From the IMG/VR virus record IMGVR_UViG_3300042338_000452, positions 1 through 39,042 of that record: a stretch of DNA of 39,042 nt; one strand, 5' to 3'. This DNA comes from a virus. Positions 27,514 through 36,574 of this stretch are shown here, piece after piece (positions within the stretch are counted from its first letter, which is position 1; each line of letters starts with the position of its first letter). Both the position numbers and the translations under genes were made by a program. Below the pieces are notes generated by a model. It was not told the origin of the DNA and made no database searches. It worked only from the letters and a program-made list of their open reading frames with translations.

Positions 27514-29061
27514 ATGGGCTTCCTCTCGAATATCTTCGGGCGCACCCCGGCAGCTCCCACTAAGGCTCCATCTCGAAAGATGGGCCGTATGCTACCGCAG
27601 GCCGCCGGTACCGGGCGACTTGAGGACACCTGGGCAACATTTCCGACCACGGTCGACGCGCTGATTTACCACCACTGGCGAACCATCGTGACCCGCTCGC
27701 GAGAGCAGGGAGAAAACAATGATTACGCCCGCAAGTTTCTGCAGATGGTCCGCGATAACATCGCAGGCCCTACTGGGTTTGAGCTCCAGGCGAAGGTGAA
27801 GGATCCCACTGGGACTCCGGATTTGCTGGCAAGTAAGGCGTTGGAGACCGCGTGGGACGAGTTCTCTAAAAAAGGCAACTACGAGGTGAGCGGCGCGATG
27901 TCGCGAGCCGACGTGGAGCGCCTTTTGGTCTCAACCGTGGCCACCGACGGGGAAGCCTTTGCAATCAAAGTGGGCGGCTCTGATGCTGGTCCGTACGGGT
28001 TCGGGATGCAGCTCATGGATCCGATACTGTGCAACCCACAGCACTTCGAGAAGCTGCCCAACGGAAACCACATCCGGCACGGAATCGAGATGAACGCCTT
28101 CGGGCGGCCGGTTGCGTACTACTTCCAAGAATTTACAGAACAGCAGGTTGGGTACATCCAATACTCCACGGCCACAGCGCGCCGGGTGCCGGCCGACAGG
28201 GTCGTTCATTTGTTCATCCCTGAAAAGATCGGCCAGAAGCGCGGCCTTCCATGGATGCGAACAGCCCTCTGGAAAATGCGGATGCTGTCCGGATTCGAAG
28301 ATGCCGCGATCACCAACGCACGCGTGGGCGCGGCGAAGATGGGATTCTTCCGCGATCCATCGGCTGAAGGGGACAACGACGAGCCGATCACCATGGACGC
28401 TGAGGCGGGGGTGTTCGAGGACATCGGCAACCGGGAGCTCGTGCAGTGGAACCCGCAGTTTCCGTCGGGGGATTTTGCTCCTTTTGTCACTGAGATGCTT
28501 CGTTCGATCAGCTCGGGGCTGGGAGTGTCCTACAACAACCTTGCGAGCGATCTGACGGCGGTGAATTTCAGCTCGATCCGGCAGGGTGCGCTGGACGAGC
28601 GGGAGGTTTGGAAGGGGTTGCAGAATTGGTTTATCTCCGCATGGTGCATGCCGGTTTACGAGACGTGGCTCGAAAGGGCGCTTCTGTCTCAGAAGGTCTC
28701 GGTAAACGGCCGACCCCTGAAGTTTGAGCGGCTTGAGAAATACAAGCAGGTTGGTTTTCAGGGCCGTCGGTGGGCGTGGATCGATCCGAAGAGCGAGGTT
28801 GCGGCGCAACAGATTGCGATCGCGGCAAGGCTCACATCTCGCTCTGCCTGTATCCGTGATGGTGGAGGGGATCCAGAGGATGTGTTCGAAGAGATCGCCC
28901 GGGAAGAGGTCGAGATGGAGCGCCTAGACATTATGCCGATCGCGATGCCTGGCTCGCCAGTACCGACGGAGTCACCAGCGGATGAGGGCGACGATGACGT
29001 TGCGCCTGCTGCAAAACCCAAGCCGCCGGCCAAAGGGAAACCAACGCACAAGACCGACTAA
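27514..29061 (+). CDS. Portal protein (lambda portal family)
   Basis: This 515-residue protein is a lambda gpB-family portal: THE core has REQGENNDYARKFLQMVRDN near residue 65, IRHGIEMNAFGRPVAYYF near 185, VHLFIPEKIGQKRGLPWM near 230, a DAAITNARVGAAKMGFF segment near 263 and GVSYNNLASDLTAVNFSSIR near 337. It forms the dodecameric ring through which DNA enters. The C-terminal 40 residues are Pro/Lys/Asp-rich, and their last codons lie in repeat copy 3. The start follows the junction TAACCATG, the same as between the two gpD parts. Confidence 0.92.
   Translation: MGFLSNIFGRTPAAPTKAPSRKMGRMLPQAAGTGRLEDTWATFPTTVDALIYHHWRTIVTRSREQGENNDYARKFLQMVRDNIAGPTGFELQAKVKDPTGTPDLLASKALETAWDEFSKKGNYEVSGAMSRADVERLLVSTVATDGEAFAIKVGGSDAGPYGFGMQLMDPILCNPQHFEKLPNGNHIRHGIEMNAFGRPVAYYFQEFTEQQVGYIQYSTATARRVPADRVVHLFIPEKIGQKRGLPWMRTALWKMRMLSGFEDAAITNARVGAAKMGFFRDPSAEGDNDEPITMDAEAGVFEDIGNRELVQWNPQFPSGDFAPFVTEMLRSISSGLGVSYNNLASDLTAVNFSSIRQGALDEREVWKGLQNWFISAWCMPVYETWLERALLSQKVSVNGRPLKFERLEKYKQVGFQGRRWAWIDPKSEVAAQQIAIAARLTSRSACIRDGGGDPEDVFEEIAREEVEMERLDIMPIAMPGSPVPTESPADEGDDDVAPAAKPKPPAKGKPTHKTD
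29036..29055 (+). repeat. Dispersed 20-bp repeat, copy 3 (portal 3' end)
   Basis: This exact copy of GGAAACCAACGCACAAGACC overlaps the last codons of the portal gene, where it reads K-P-T-H-K-T, a different frame from copy 2. It ends 31 nt before the ATG of the protease-capsid gene. At the 16-17 nt position where the other copies have TATNNT, this copy has none; a TATGAG overlaps the start codon instead. Confidence 0.9.
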
Positions 29062-29086
29062 CTGTCGCGTGGCAGGCTCGACCCGT

Positions 29087-31078
29087 ATGAGTGCAGCCAA
29101 ACGTTCACCACGCGACCTAATCGGAACGGCACAATGCCGCTCCAGTCGCGTGTATGGCGGGCTCACTCCAAAGCGTGAAGCGCTGTCGCCAGCAGAACTG
29201 ATCGGCTCCGAGCATCGCCGCTCGATGAGCATCGAGTCTGCTGACGTGCAGGATCGGACACTCGAGTTATCCTTTTCATCCGAGATCGAGCTCGAGCTTT
29301 ATCCTGGCTTGATTGAGGTGCTCTCGCACGAGACCTCAGCCGTGGATCTCACGCGCCTGAACAACAGTGCGCCGTTACTTTTCAACCATGACCTCGACCA
29401 GCCTATCGGCGTCATTGAGTCAGCAAGCATTGGGGCAGACCGGAAGGGGCGCGCGGTTGTGCGTTTTGGCCTGACGGACGAAGCCAAGGCCGCGCTGACC
29501 AATGTTCAGGACGGCATCCTGAAGAACGTGTCCGTTGGTTACAGGATTCTGGCGGTTGAGAAGACCGCAACCCGTGAAAGCGGAGCGGAAGTGTGGACGG
29601 TGACACGGTGGCAACCCTACGAGGTCAGCATCGTGACAGTTCCGGCGGACACAACCGTCGGAGTGGGCCGTTCTCTCGAATCGAAACCACGCATCCCTCA
29701 AAAGTCTCAAATTATGACAAGAGCACAACTTATCGCGCTTCTGACGAAACGCGGAATCACCGTTTCCGACACCACCTCCGATGAAGAATTGGTCCGCCTG
29801 GTGGAGTCCGGAGAAACTAAAATCGACGTAGTGGGCGAGCGCGCCGCTGCACAAACCGCCGAGCGCGACCGCGTCCGGAGCATCCTTAGTGCTGGAGAGC
29901 AGTACAAGGAGCCGGAGCTTGCCCGGGGATTCGCCGAAAGCGGCAAGTCCGTGGAAGAGTTCCGGGCTGAATTGCTCAAAAAGGTAGACGCTCGCAACCG
30001 TGCGATCGCTGATGCCACAAAGCCTATTGGCTTGAGCGAGATGGAGGCGAAATCGTTTTCGTTCATCCGCCTGATGCGCGCTATGTGCGCCGAGGTGGGT
30101 GAACAAGTGAAGCTTCGCGAAGAGGCCAAGTTCGAGCTCGAAGCCTGCGAAGCCGCCGGTCAACGGATGCACCGTCCCACCCAGGGTATGGTGATCCCGA
30201 TCGACGCGCTAATGCAGCGCGCCGGGGCAAACACCACCTCGATCGCTTCCGGAGCCGGCTACAGCGGCACCGGTGGCGCCACAGTTGCCACTGACCTGCT
30301 CGCCGGATCGTTTATCGACATCCTGCGCAACAAGACAGTGCTCATGCAGCTCGCGACCCAGCTGGCGGGCCTCGTCGGCAACGTGGACATCCCTCGCCAG
30401 ACCGACACGACTGGTGCGACGTGGGTTGGCGAAGATGTGGCCGCGACCAAGTCGGCCCTCAACTTCGGCCTGGTGTCGCTTCGTCCGAAGACAATCACGA
30501 CCTTCGGACAGGTTACTCGCCGGATGCTCAAACAGAACTCGGTTGGCGTGGAGGCTCTGTTCCGGAACGACCTCGCGATGACGATTGCCCGTGGAATCGA
30601 CACCGCTGGTTTTTACGGCACCGGATCCGCCAACGATCCTACCGGGATCAAGAACATCGGCGGCATCCACAGCACAACTTTCGCCGTGGCCGGGAAACCG
30701 ACCTACGCGGAGCTGGTGGCTCAGGAGACTGCGATCTCTCAGCTGAACGCCGACGTCGCCTCCATGGCGTATGTCGTCAACCCGTCTACACGGGGTTACG
30801 CGAAGACGACCAGGAAGATCACGACGTCCACCAGTGACGCTACCATTTGGGAACCCGGCGGCACGCTCAACGGCTACCGCACGGAAGTCACCAACCAGAT
30901 CACCGCTGGCGACGTGTTCTTCGCGAATTTCGCGGACTTCATCATCGGCCTGTGGGGCGGTCTCGAGGTGACGGTCGATCCTTATTCGATCAGCACCCAG
31001 GGCGGCATCAAGGTTGTGTTGTTCCAGGACGTGGACATGGCGGTCCGCCGTGCCGCTTCGTTCGCGTACGGCGCATAA
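29087..31078 (+). CDS. Prohead protease-major capsid fusion (HK97-type)
   Basis: This 663-residue protein joins two usually separate genes. Residues 50-200 are an HK97-type (U35/S78) prohead protease, with the probable catalytic His in LLFNHDLDQPIG near residue 100 and Ser in ILKNVSVGYRI near 148. From about residue 210 a helical scaffold-like delta region (MTRAQLIALLTKRGITVSD) leads to the capsid domain from about 370: GAGYSGTGGATVATDLLAGS, IPRQTDTTGATWVGEDVAAT, LRPKTITTFGQVTRRMLKQ and a C-terminal VLFQDVDMAVRRAASFAYG. The protease presumably releases the capsid domain during maturation. An in-frame ATG at 29714 could give capsid without protease. A terminator follows. Confidence 0.9.
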   Translation: MSAAKRSPRDLIGTAQCRSSRVYGGLTPKREALSPAELIGSEHRRSMSIESADVQDRTLELSFSSEIELELYPGLIEVLSHETSAVDLTRLNNSAPLLFNHDLDQPIGVIESASIGADRKGRAVVRFGLTDEAKAALTNVQDGILKNVSVGYRILAVEKTATRESGAEVWTVTRWQPYEVSIVTVPADTTVGVGRSLESKPRIPQKSQIMTRAQLIALLTKRGITVSDTTSDEELVRLVESGETKIDVVGERAAAQTAERDRVRSILSAGEQYKEPELARGFAESGKSVEEFRAELLKKVDARNRAIADATKPIGLSEMEAKSFSFIRLMRAMCAEVGEQVKLREEAKFELEACEAAGQRMHRPTQGMVIPIDALMQRAGANTTSIASGAGYSGTGGATVATDLLAGSFIDILRNKTVLMQLATQLAGLVGNVDIPRQTDTTGATWVGEDVAATKSALNFGLVSLRPKTITTFGQVTRRMLKQNSVGVEALFRNDLAMTIARGIDTAGFYGTGSANDPTGIKNIGGIHSTTFAVAGKPTYAELVAQETAISQLNADVASMAYVVNPSTRGYAKTTRKITTSTSDATIWEPGGTLNGYRTEVTNQITAGDVFFANFADFIIGLWGGLEVTVDPYSISTQGGIKVVLFQDVDMAVRRAASFAYGA

Positions 31079-31102
31079 ACAATTGGTGGGTTTGGGTTAT
31101 CG

Positions 31103-31139
31103 GGGCAGGAGGAGCGCAATACCTCCTGCCCTTTTCCTT
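31103..31139 (+). terminator. Rho-independent terminator after major capsid gene
   Basis: A perfect 10-bp stem, GGGCAGGAGG with CCTCCTGCCC, encloses a 9-base loop and is followed by TTTTCCTT. It lies 25 bp after the capsid stop inside the late region. It would reduce transcription of downstream genes relative to capsid, a common way of producing excess capsid protein. Confidence 0.88.
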
Positions 31140-31148
31140 ATTAAAATC

Positions 31149-31343
31149 ATGAAAGTCCGCATTCTGAAAAGTATCCGCCTGGGTGGCGAACACGTTCCAA
31201 TTGGAGCCACGGCAGAAGTGTCAGACACTCTCGGCGCCGAGCTGATCCACTGCGGGCAGGCCGAAGAAGCGCCGCTGGAAGTGGCTGAGATCACTCCTGA
31301 GCCGGAGCAACCGGTGGCTCCCTCCAAAAAGGCGACCAAATGA
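31149..31343 (+). CDS. Small capsid-associated protein
   Basis: This 64-residue protein starts MKVRILKSIRLGGEHVPIGA and continues TAEVSDTLGAELIHCGQAE, a short SH3-like pattern (V-x-x-L-K-x-I-x-x-GG-x-x-x-x-x-G) often found just after phage capsid genes. The tail is Pro/Glu/Lys-rich. Its role is not established; position suggests head completion or decoration. ATG 31149 lies 10 bp after the terminator T-run, so it may need read-through or its own promoter. Confidence 0.6.
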   Translation: MKVRILKSIRLGGEHVPIGATAEVSDTLGAELIHCGQAEEAPLEVAEITPEPEQPVAPSKKATK

Positions 31344-31639
31344 ACGGAGCACGCCCTAACCCATCGCAGGCGCACGTCGCGCTATCTGTTGGCGCAACAG
31401 CGCAAACACTTTCAGAGCTCGGATATACACCAGAGCTTAGAACGGCTCTGGTACAGCTTTACGTAGAAGGCGGATCCGTCCGCGTGACAGTGAACGGAAC
31501 CGCGCCCACGACCACTCTAGGCGTATTGTGGAAAGACGGAACTCTTTGGGAAATGGGGATTATTGAGGCTTCGGTCGCAAAATTTATCTTGGAGAGCGGA
31601 CAACCCGCGAAGCTTCAGGTGCTGGCTTTTACCGCTTAA
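31340..31639 (+). CDS. Putative head decoration or structural protein
   Basis: This 99-residue protein is beta-rich: HVALSVGATAQTLSELGYTP, LVQLYVEGGSVRVTVNGTAP and AKFILESGQPAKLQVLAFTA. The alternating pattern and small size suit a decoration or fibre-anchor protein. It overlaps the upstream gene by ATGA and precedes the very large structural gene by 3 nt, so it may be its adaptor. The family is not recognised. Confidence 0.45.
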   Translation: MNGARPNPSQAHVALSVGATAQTLSELGYTPELRTALVQLYVEGGSVRVTVNGTAPTTTLGVLWKDGTLWEMGIIEASVAKFILESGQPAKLQVLAFTA

Positions 31640-31642
31640 AAA

Positions 31643-34324
31643 ATGAGACAGATAAACTCCTCTTCATCTTCGTCAGGCGGAGGCGGCGGCTCGACAATCG
31701 ACCGCGAACTTATAACGGAAACGTATGTCGTAAAAACCGCGTTTTCCGGCGCTTCCATTGGCGACCTTTTGACGCTCACGCAGGTAATGGATGTTACCGG
31801 CACGCCTTACACGGTAGCCACCATTTGGAGAAACCAGACGACCGGCGCAGACTTGGTGTCCGCTCCTTCTTTTGCTAATCTCGAATTGCAAGGCGCTTCC
31901 GGGTTGACGAACTCTCAACTCAGGGCCGCGCCACTGGGCATTTTTGCTACTTCCGCCACCGGGGAGACTGTTCCGCTGTTGGCCACAGAAAACGGGGCGA
32001 TCGCTGTCGGAAACGCGACACGAAAATTCAGGGATGGGTTCGTTTCAGCCTCTCCGGATCTGACGATCTGGGATCAAAGCTGGACAAACCAAGGGACGGG
32101 GTTCGTGAATCGCGGCGGCAATTCTGCTGGCTCGTCCTACCTGCGCATAAGCCTCGATCCAACGCAGGCGGATGCAGAGTACGAATTAGTTACTAAAACT
32201 GCATTCCGGCTTCCATCTCGTTTCAATTTTGGGCTCTCCCAAACCCACCGATTCCTCGGGCACGAGATCGAGGTTGGTTTCGTGGGCGTAGACGAAAGCG
32301 GAAACATTGAGGTGAACTCAGCGTTCGCGGATGTGGCCATTTCAGGGACGATCACGATTGCGACCAACGTTGCGACAATCACTTTTGCGAGCGCGCTGCA
32401 CGGGATCAAAGGCGGCGACCGCGTGCTTTTGGTGGGCAACGCTGAGAGCCGGCTGAATGTCGGGCCGGTGATTGCAACCATTGTCACTCCCACGCAAATC
32501 ACCGTGCCTTGTACTCTCGCCAACGGGACTTATACCGCTGGAGGTGTCGTGCGCTGGGCAGACCCTGCCAAAATGGCAAGAAACGCGTGCGGGTTGCTGT
32601 TTGAAAATGCGACCGTTACGAACGCAACCTTTTACACCCGACGCAATGGTAGTTCGGGCCGGTTGCTGAACTCCACAGTCGCCACCACGACAGGCACGCA
32701 GTCGAACACCTCACCTTACTCTGACGCATTTAACAGTGCGGGCGTCCATGAGCTAATCGGCTCCATGCAGGAGTTTATGTTCATTTCTAAAGCTGCGGAT
32801 GGTATCGCTGCGGCAAGTGGTCAGGGCCGGTGGTCGCAGGGGATCCCCGACGAGGAGAAACTCTACGAGTTCCGCATCCGTGCTCGGTCTCTGTCCAACG
32901 TCTCACGACCCATCGCGAAGGTCGTATCGGTTGCAAAATCCGGCACGACCACATGGACCCTCACGCTCGACCGCGATGTTTCGGCCATACTGGTTGCTGG
33001 GCAGTCGCAGGTCGCGGTCTCTGGAAATCGGGACATAACAAATTTCCCAAACACCACGGCGACGCAGGTGGTGTCGGTTGCGACCAACACCATAACAATC
33101 ATCGGGACAACCGGCACGGCAACGAGCGCCGGCGGGATGCTGATGCTTGTGCAGGGGTCAGTTGCGTTGTCCGGACTGACCGGACTCGCAGTGCAAAGCA
33201 TACAGCGCACAAACAACATCCTCACTGTAACAGTCAATACGACCGCGACTGGCGCTCTCCCTGGGGAGTATTGGGAGATGTATGGCTGCGACGCGACCTC
33301 CATGGGGCTCTACGACGGCGCGTATTTCATGCGGCGGATGACCGGCTCGACCTACGAGGTTGATTCTGTCGGTGCTGATTTTGCGTTGATCAACTGCGGA
33401 GGCGCATTTTTCAGGCGCACGGAGCACAGGATCCACTTCGTGCAGGAGCTGGAATATACCAGGCACGTTGTTGAGCTGTTTAACCAGCATGGTTCGCTTG
33501 ATGCAGCCAGAGCGCTGCCGGTAGCCATTACAAATGCTCCGGCGATTGCGTCAAACTCCTCGGTAAACGTTGCGCAAGTCGGCGCGGGCACGCTTGCCGC
33601 TCACTCGGCTGCACTGGCGGGTTTACCTCTACCGATGGGCGGCCGTGTCCAGTCGGTACTGGACACCACCCTGACGAACAACGATTCGAGCTATGTTGGA
33701 TTAACAACGGCTCAACAGCTGATTACAAAAGAGTTTGGAAGCTCGGAAAACGACTTTTCAATCATTGCGCCGCTCAACGGATCGATCACAAACTCGACCA
33801 CCCCGGTGACAGTGCAGGCGGCCCCTGCGGCGTCCACCCGAAACAACTACACGAGCCTCGTGCTAAACTCTGACGCGCTGGGGGCAGCTACAGAGTTTGT
33901 TTTGCGTGATGTTGCGTTGACGCTGACCACGGCCGCACTGGCATCAAACACGCTGGTCACGTCGACCGCGCACGGTCTGATTGTTGGGCAAGCTGTTGTG
34001 TTTGCTGGGGTTTCTGGGCTCACAGGAGTGACTGCCGGGGTCACTTATTATGTGGCGTCCATCCCGCTGACGACTTCGTTCACTCTGTCTGCAACCCTCG
34101 GCGGGGCAGCATTGACGGTAACCGGGACGCCGGCAGCATCGCAGACGCTCAACCACGTCATTTTCCGAACGAAAATCCAGACGGCGGGATTGTTAGCTCC
34201 GCTCAATTTGACATTCCGCTCCCCTTTGCGTGGAGGAATTGCTGTTGCTCAGGAGATTGTTACCCTGACCGCGAGCACGACCGGCGCGGTTTATTTCGCG
34301 GCGCAAGGGTACCGGAGCTTCTAA
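31643..34324 (+). CDS. Large beta-rich structural protein, head-fibre candidate
   Basis: This 893-residue protein is among the largest in the genome and lies between capsid and head-tail joining genes, where fibres are not usual. It begins with a low-complexity Ser/Gly stretch (NSSSSSSGGGGGSTIDRE) and is rich in Thr, Val, Ala and Gly. Repeated beta modules occur near residues 235-305 (ATNVATITFASALHGIKGGD), 425-500 and 755-835 (LASNTLVTSTAHGLIVGQAV), sharing the AHG-x-x-x-G-(D/Q) turn. Such modules are common in surface-exposed phage proteins. I infer a head fibre or capsid appendage that sticks to cells or surfaces; a misplaced tail fibre cannot be excluded. Confidence 0.55.
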   Translation: MRQINSSSSSSGGGGGSTIDRELITETYVVKTAFSGASIGDLLTLTQVMDVTGTPYTVATIWRNQTTGADLVSAPSFANLELQGASGLTNSQLRAAPLGIFATSATGETVPLLATENGAIAVGNATRKFRDGFVSASPDLTIWDQSWTNQGTGFVNRGGNSAGSSYLRISLDPTQADAEYELVTKTAFRLPSRFNFGLSQTHRFLGHEIEVGFVGVDESGNIEVNSAFADVAISGTITIATNVATITFASALHGIKGGDRVLLVGNAESRLNVGPVIATIVTPTQITVPCTLANGTYTAGGVVRWADPAKMARNACGLLFENATVTNATFYTRRNGSSGRLLNSTVATTTGTQSNTSPYSDAFNSAGVHELIGSMQEFMFISKAADGIAAASGQGRWSQGIPDEEKLYEFRIRARSLSNVSRPIAKVVSVAKSGTTTWTLTLDRDVSAILVAGQSQVAVSGNRDITNFPNTTATQVVSVATNTITIIGTTGTATSAGGMLMLVQGSVALSGLTGLAVQSIQRTNNILTVTVNTTATGALPGEYWEMYGCDATSMGLYDGAYFMRRMTGSTYEVDSVGADFALINCGGAFFRRTEHRIHFVQELEYTRHVVELFNQHGSLDAARALPVAITNAPAIASNSSVNVAQVGAGTLAAHSAALAGLPLPMGGRVQSVLDTTLTNNDSSYVGLTTAQQLITKEFGSSENDFSIIAPLNGSITNSTTPVTVQAAPAASTRNNYTSLVLNSDALGAATEFVLRDVALTLTTAALASNTLVTSTAHGLIVGQAVVFAGVSGLTGVTAGVTYYVASIPLTTSFTLSATLGGAALTVTGTPAASQTLNHVIFRTKIQTAGLLAPLNLTFRSPLRGGIAVAQEIVTLTASTTGAVYFAAQGYRSF

Positions 34325-34327
34325 TGC

Positions 34328-34501
34328 ATGAGCGAGAGCTTCGAGTTGGGACCGGTAAACGAGGACGGCACCCGCACGATGACAGTGCTGGGCGTCGCCT
34401 TTCAAATCTCGGCCCAGTCGCTACCGGACGAGACGTGGGCGATAAAACTTCAAGCAAAGGCGGACGCCTGGGCAAAATCACTACTAGCACTGAATGACTG
34501 A
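34328..34501 (+). CDS. Small hypothetical protein, 57 residues
   Basis: This 57-residue ORF (MSESFELGPVNEDGTRTMTV to WAKSLLALND) fills the gap between the large structural protein and the FII-like gene, which it overlaps by 8 bp. An overlapping frame from ATG 34324 is also open but gives an unusual Arg/Gly-rich peptide, so I prefer 34328. The C-terminal helix (ETWAIKLQAKADAWAKSLL) is amphipathic. Function is unknown. Confidence 0.5.
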   Translation: MSESFELGPVNEDGTRTMTVLGVAFQISAQSLPDETWAIKLQAKADAWAKSLLALND

Positions 34502-34784
34502 AAATCTCTCAGTGTTTTTCACCGGCCTCGACGCCGTGCAGGTGACCTTCGACACGTCGCCTGCACGCGTTGTGTCCGGCTATTTCGACAACGCGTTCGT
34601 CGACGCAAATCTAGGCGAGACGATCATGGATACCACGCAGCCGCGTATCGCGTGCAAGGCGGCGGATGTGGCCGGGATCCCGCGCGGAACGATGGCGACC
34701 ATTGGAGATCAAAGCTTTTCCGTGGTGCAGATCCAACCCGAAGGGACAGGGCTTGCGACCGTGACCTTTGCGCATGAGGACTGA
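34494..34784 (+). CDS. Head-tail joining protein (lambda FII-like)
   Basis: This 96-residue protein has the size and position of lambda gpFII. It shows the small beta-barrel pattern VFFTGLDAVQVTFDTSPARV, TTQPRIACKAADVAGIPRGT and DQSFSVVQIQPEGTGLATVT; the QPEG-T-G closing strand is typical. It should form the ring where the tail docks on the head. It overlaps the next gene by 11 bp. Confidence 0.7.
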   Translation: MTENLSVFFTGLDAVQVTFDTSPARVVSGYFDNAFVDANLGETIMDTTQPRIACKAADVAGIPRGTMATIGDQSFSVVQIQPEGTGLATVTFAHED

Positions 34785-35373
34785 CGAATCAGCCACATTC
34801 CGCGCAGCGACCGGGCTTTTTGACCTCAGCGCTGATGTGGCGTTTGGTGGGATTGCTGAGACGCTGGGCCTGACTGAGGAGCAGATCCGAAAGGCAGCGA
34901 AGACGGCAGCATCGAAGGCGGGACGGTGGGCAGAACGCGAAGGATCAAAGGAGCTCGCGAAAATTAGCCACCTGAGCATTCGCGACCTCAGGGAAGCCAC
35001 AAGGTTTCGCATGAAGCCGACAAAGAAACGCGGCGCGGGTATTCCGGGCGTGCGTGTCTGGTTCGGCTTGAACGACATTCCCGCAAAGCTGCAGGATCCG
35101 AGGCAGACGCCCTCAGGCGTGGCTACGTCCGCCGCTGAATATCCGGGGGCATTCATCTCGGAGAAACTTGGCGGGCATGTATTCAAGCGCCGGGGGCGTA
35201 CGCGTCTAAAAATCGACAAGGTCACCTATTCAATCGCGACCTCGATGGAGGCAGCAGTTCAGGACGTTGCGACGCGCGCGGGATCTGTCTACGTCGACGA
35301 ATTTTTCAAGGCCCTGGACAAGGCAGGGGGCAAAGAGTCCGGCTACACACAACGAACCCTCAGTGCATTATGA
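34774..35373 (+). CDS. Minor tail protein Z-like
   Basis: This 199-residue protein follows FII, as lambda gpZ does. The N-terminal helices (EEQIRKAAKTAASKAGRWAE) and the middle region (LSIRDLREATRFRMKPTKKR, VWFGLNDIPAKLQ, PGAFISEKLGGHVFKRRG) match the Z family, with its helix, an I-P strand and a G-AF-I turn followed by VF-R-x-G. It is needed for joining tails to heads. ATG 34774 is chosen over TTG 34768. Confidence 0.72.
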   Translation: MRTDESATFRAATGLFDLSADVAFGGIAETLGLTEEQIRKAAKTAASKAGRWAEREGSKELAKISHLSIRDLREATRFRMKPTKKRGAGIPGVRVWFGLNDIPAKLQDPRQTPSGVATSAAEYPGAFISEKLGGHVFKRRGRTRLKIDKVTYSIATSMEAAVQDVATRAGSVYVDEFFKALDKAGGKESGYTQRTLSAL

Positions 35374-35906
35374 GTGACGAGCTCCCAGAAGTTGACGTGG
35401 AGGCGCTCCACGAGGCGATAAAAGCCGCGATCGAGGACGAGTTTCCTGCGCTTGCGTCGGTGGATTACTATCCTCGCCCTGGTGAGAAGATTGCCACCCC
35501 GGCGGTCTTTCTGGAGTTGGACTCCATCGACCCGGATGGCGAAATAACGCCCGGCACCGAGCAGACATCTGTGACGCTCCGGTTCGCGGCGTACTGCGTC
35601 CACGACTACCGGACAGGGAACAAGCTCGCGGTCCGGTTGCTGGCGACAGCGCTCATAGGCCTGATCGACTCGAACCGGTGGGGGCAACCAGTGGGCGGCG
35701 CGGATTTCACTGGGTGCGTACCGGACAAGATGCGGGTCGAGGGAAATAAGGAATACGAGGTGATGCGGATCGAATGGACGCACGAAGCGCTCCTTGGAAC
35801 GAACATCTGGGAGGATCCAGGCGCAGGGCCGACGCAGGTGTTCGTATCGGAGGCTCCGGCCATCGGGATCCCGCACGCGCCCGCTTACACGGAGGTCACG
35901 CCATGA
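35370..35906 (+). CDS. Putative tail terminator / tail completion protein
   Basis: This 178-residue protein starts with helices (EVDVEALHEAIKAAIEDEFP) and a strand-rich middle (KIATPAVFLELDSIDPDGE, TSVTLRFAAYCVHDYRTGNK), then VRLLATALIGLIDSNRWGQP. The order, a helix, a F-L-x-x-x-x-I strand, a long L-helix ending in W-G, and a W-x-x-E strand, resembles tail terminator and Mu gp37-like (DUF1834) proteins. Its position between Z and V fits. It overlaps both neighbours by 4 nt. Confidence 0.55.
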   Translation: MSDELPEVDVEALHEAIKAAIEDEFPALASVDYYPRPGEKIATPAVFLELDSIDPDGEITPGTEQTSVTLRFAAYCVHDYRTGNKLAVRLLATALIGLIDSNRWGQPVGGADFTGCVPDKMRVEGNKEYEVMRIEWTHEALLGTNIWEDPGAGPTQVFVSEAPAIGIPHAPAYTEVTP

Positions 35907-36571
35907 GTGCGGAGATTTCCGACCTGGTCAGGCGCATTGCAAACATCGTGAGGGTTGGCCGTGTGACACAGGTCGACTACGCCAACGTGCGCGTTAAGAT
36001 GCAGTTTGGCGCGAACGAGTCCGCCTGGGTGCCCTGGATGACCGGCCGGGCAGGCGCGACGAAGGACTGGAACCCGCCGGCTATCGGTGAACAGGTGGCC
36101 ATGTTGTCGCCCTCGGGGACGCTTGGCGCAGGGTTCATCCTCGCTGGCGCGATAAACTGGAATGATCACCCCGCACCCGGATCCGACGGGGATAATACCC
36201 ACCTACGATTCGCGGATGGCGGGACCATCAACTACAACGCCGCCTCGAGCGAATGCGCTGTGACGGTGCCAGCGGCCGGAAAGGTTCTTTTGACATGCGG
36301 TGCGGGTCAGATCGAGGCGACGAACGTGCACACAAAGTTGACGCTGGGGAGCACCTCGATCGAACTCACGGCTGCGGGGATCTCACTCACTGCGGGCGGG
36401 AAAACGATGACCATCAATTCCGGCGGGTGGAACATCAACGGGCCAGTGGTACAGACCGGCGGCGGCATCACCACCACAGGCGGCGACATCGTGGCCGACG
36501 GGAAATCGCTCAAGACGCACGTGCATGGCGGCGTCCAAGGCGGCGGTAGCAACACCGGGGTTCCGATTTAA
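35903..36571 (+). CDS. Baseplate spike protein (P2 gpV-like)
   Basis: This 222-residue protein is a P2 gpV-type central spike. Residues 1-90 form the OB-fold: IANIVRVGRVTQVDYANVRV, AWVPWMTGRAGATKDWNPPA and GEQVAMLSPSGTLGAGFIL. The C-terminal half is a repetitive beta-helix (SIELTAAGISLTAGGKTMTI, NSGGWNINGPVVQTGGGI). It ends with DGKSLKTHVHGGVQGG; THVHGG with nearby histidines suits the metal-binding needle tip. A good GGAGGT lies upstream. It begins the P2-like baseplate block. Confidence 0.9.
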   Translation: MSAEISDLVRRIANIVRVGRVTQVDYANVRVKMQFGANESAWVPWMTGRAGATKDWNPPAIGEQVAMLSPSGTLGAGFILAGAINWNDHPAPGSDGDNTHLRFADGGTINYNAASSECAVTVPAAGKVLLTCGAGQIEATNVHTKLTLGSTSIELTAAGISLTAGGKTMTINSGGWNINGPVVQTGGGITTTGGDIVADGKSLKTHVHGGVQGGGSNTGVPI

Positions 36572-36574
36572 TTT

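Noticed and set aside
28312-28323. Partial match to the 20-bp element (ACCAACGCAC) in the portal gene
   Set aside because: Only ten bases match, and they encode the conserved ITNAR segment of portal proteins.
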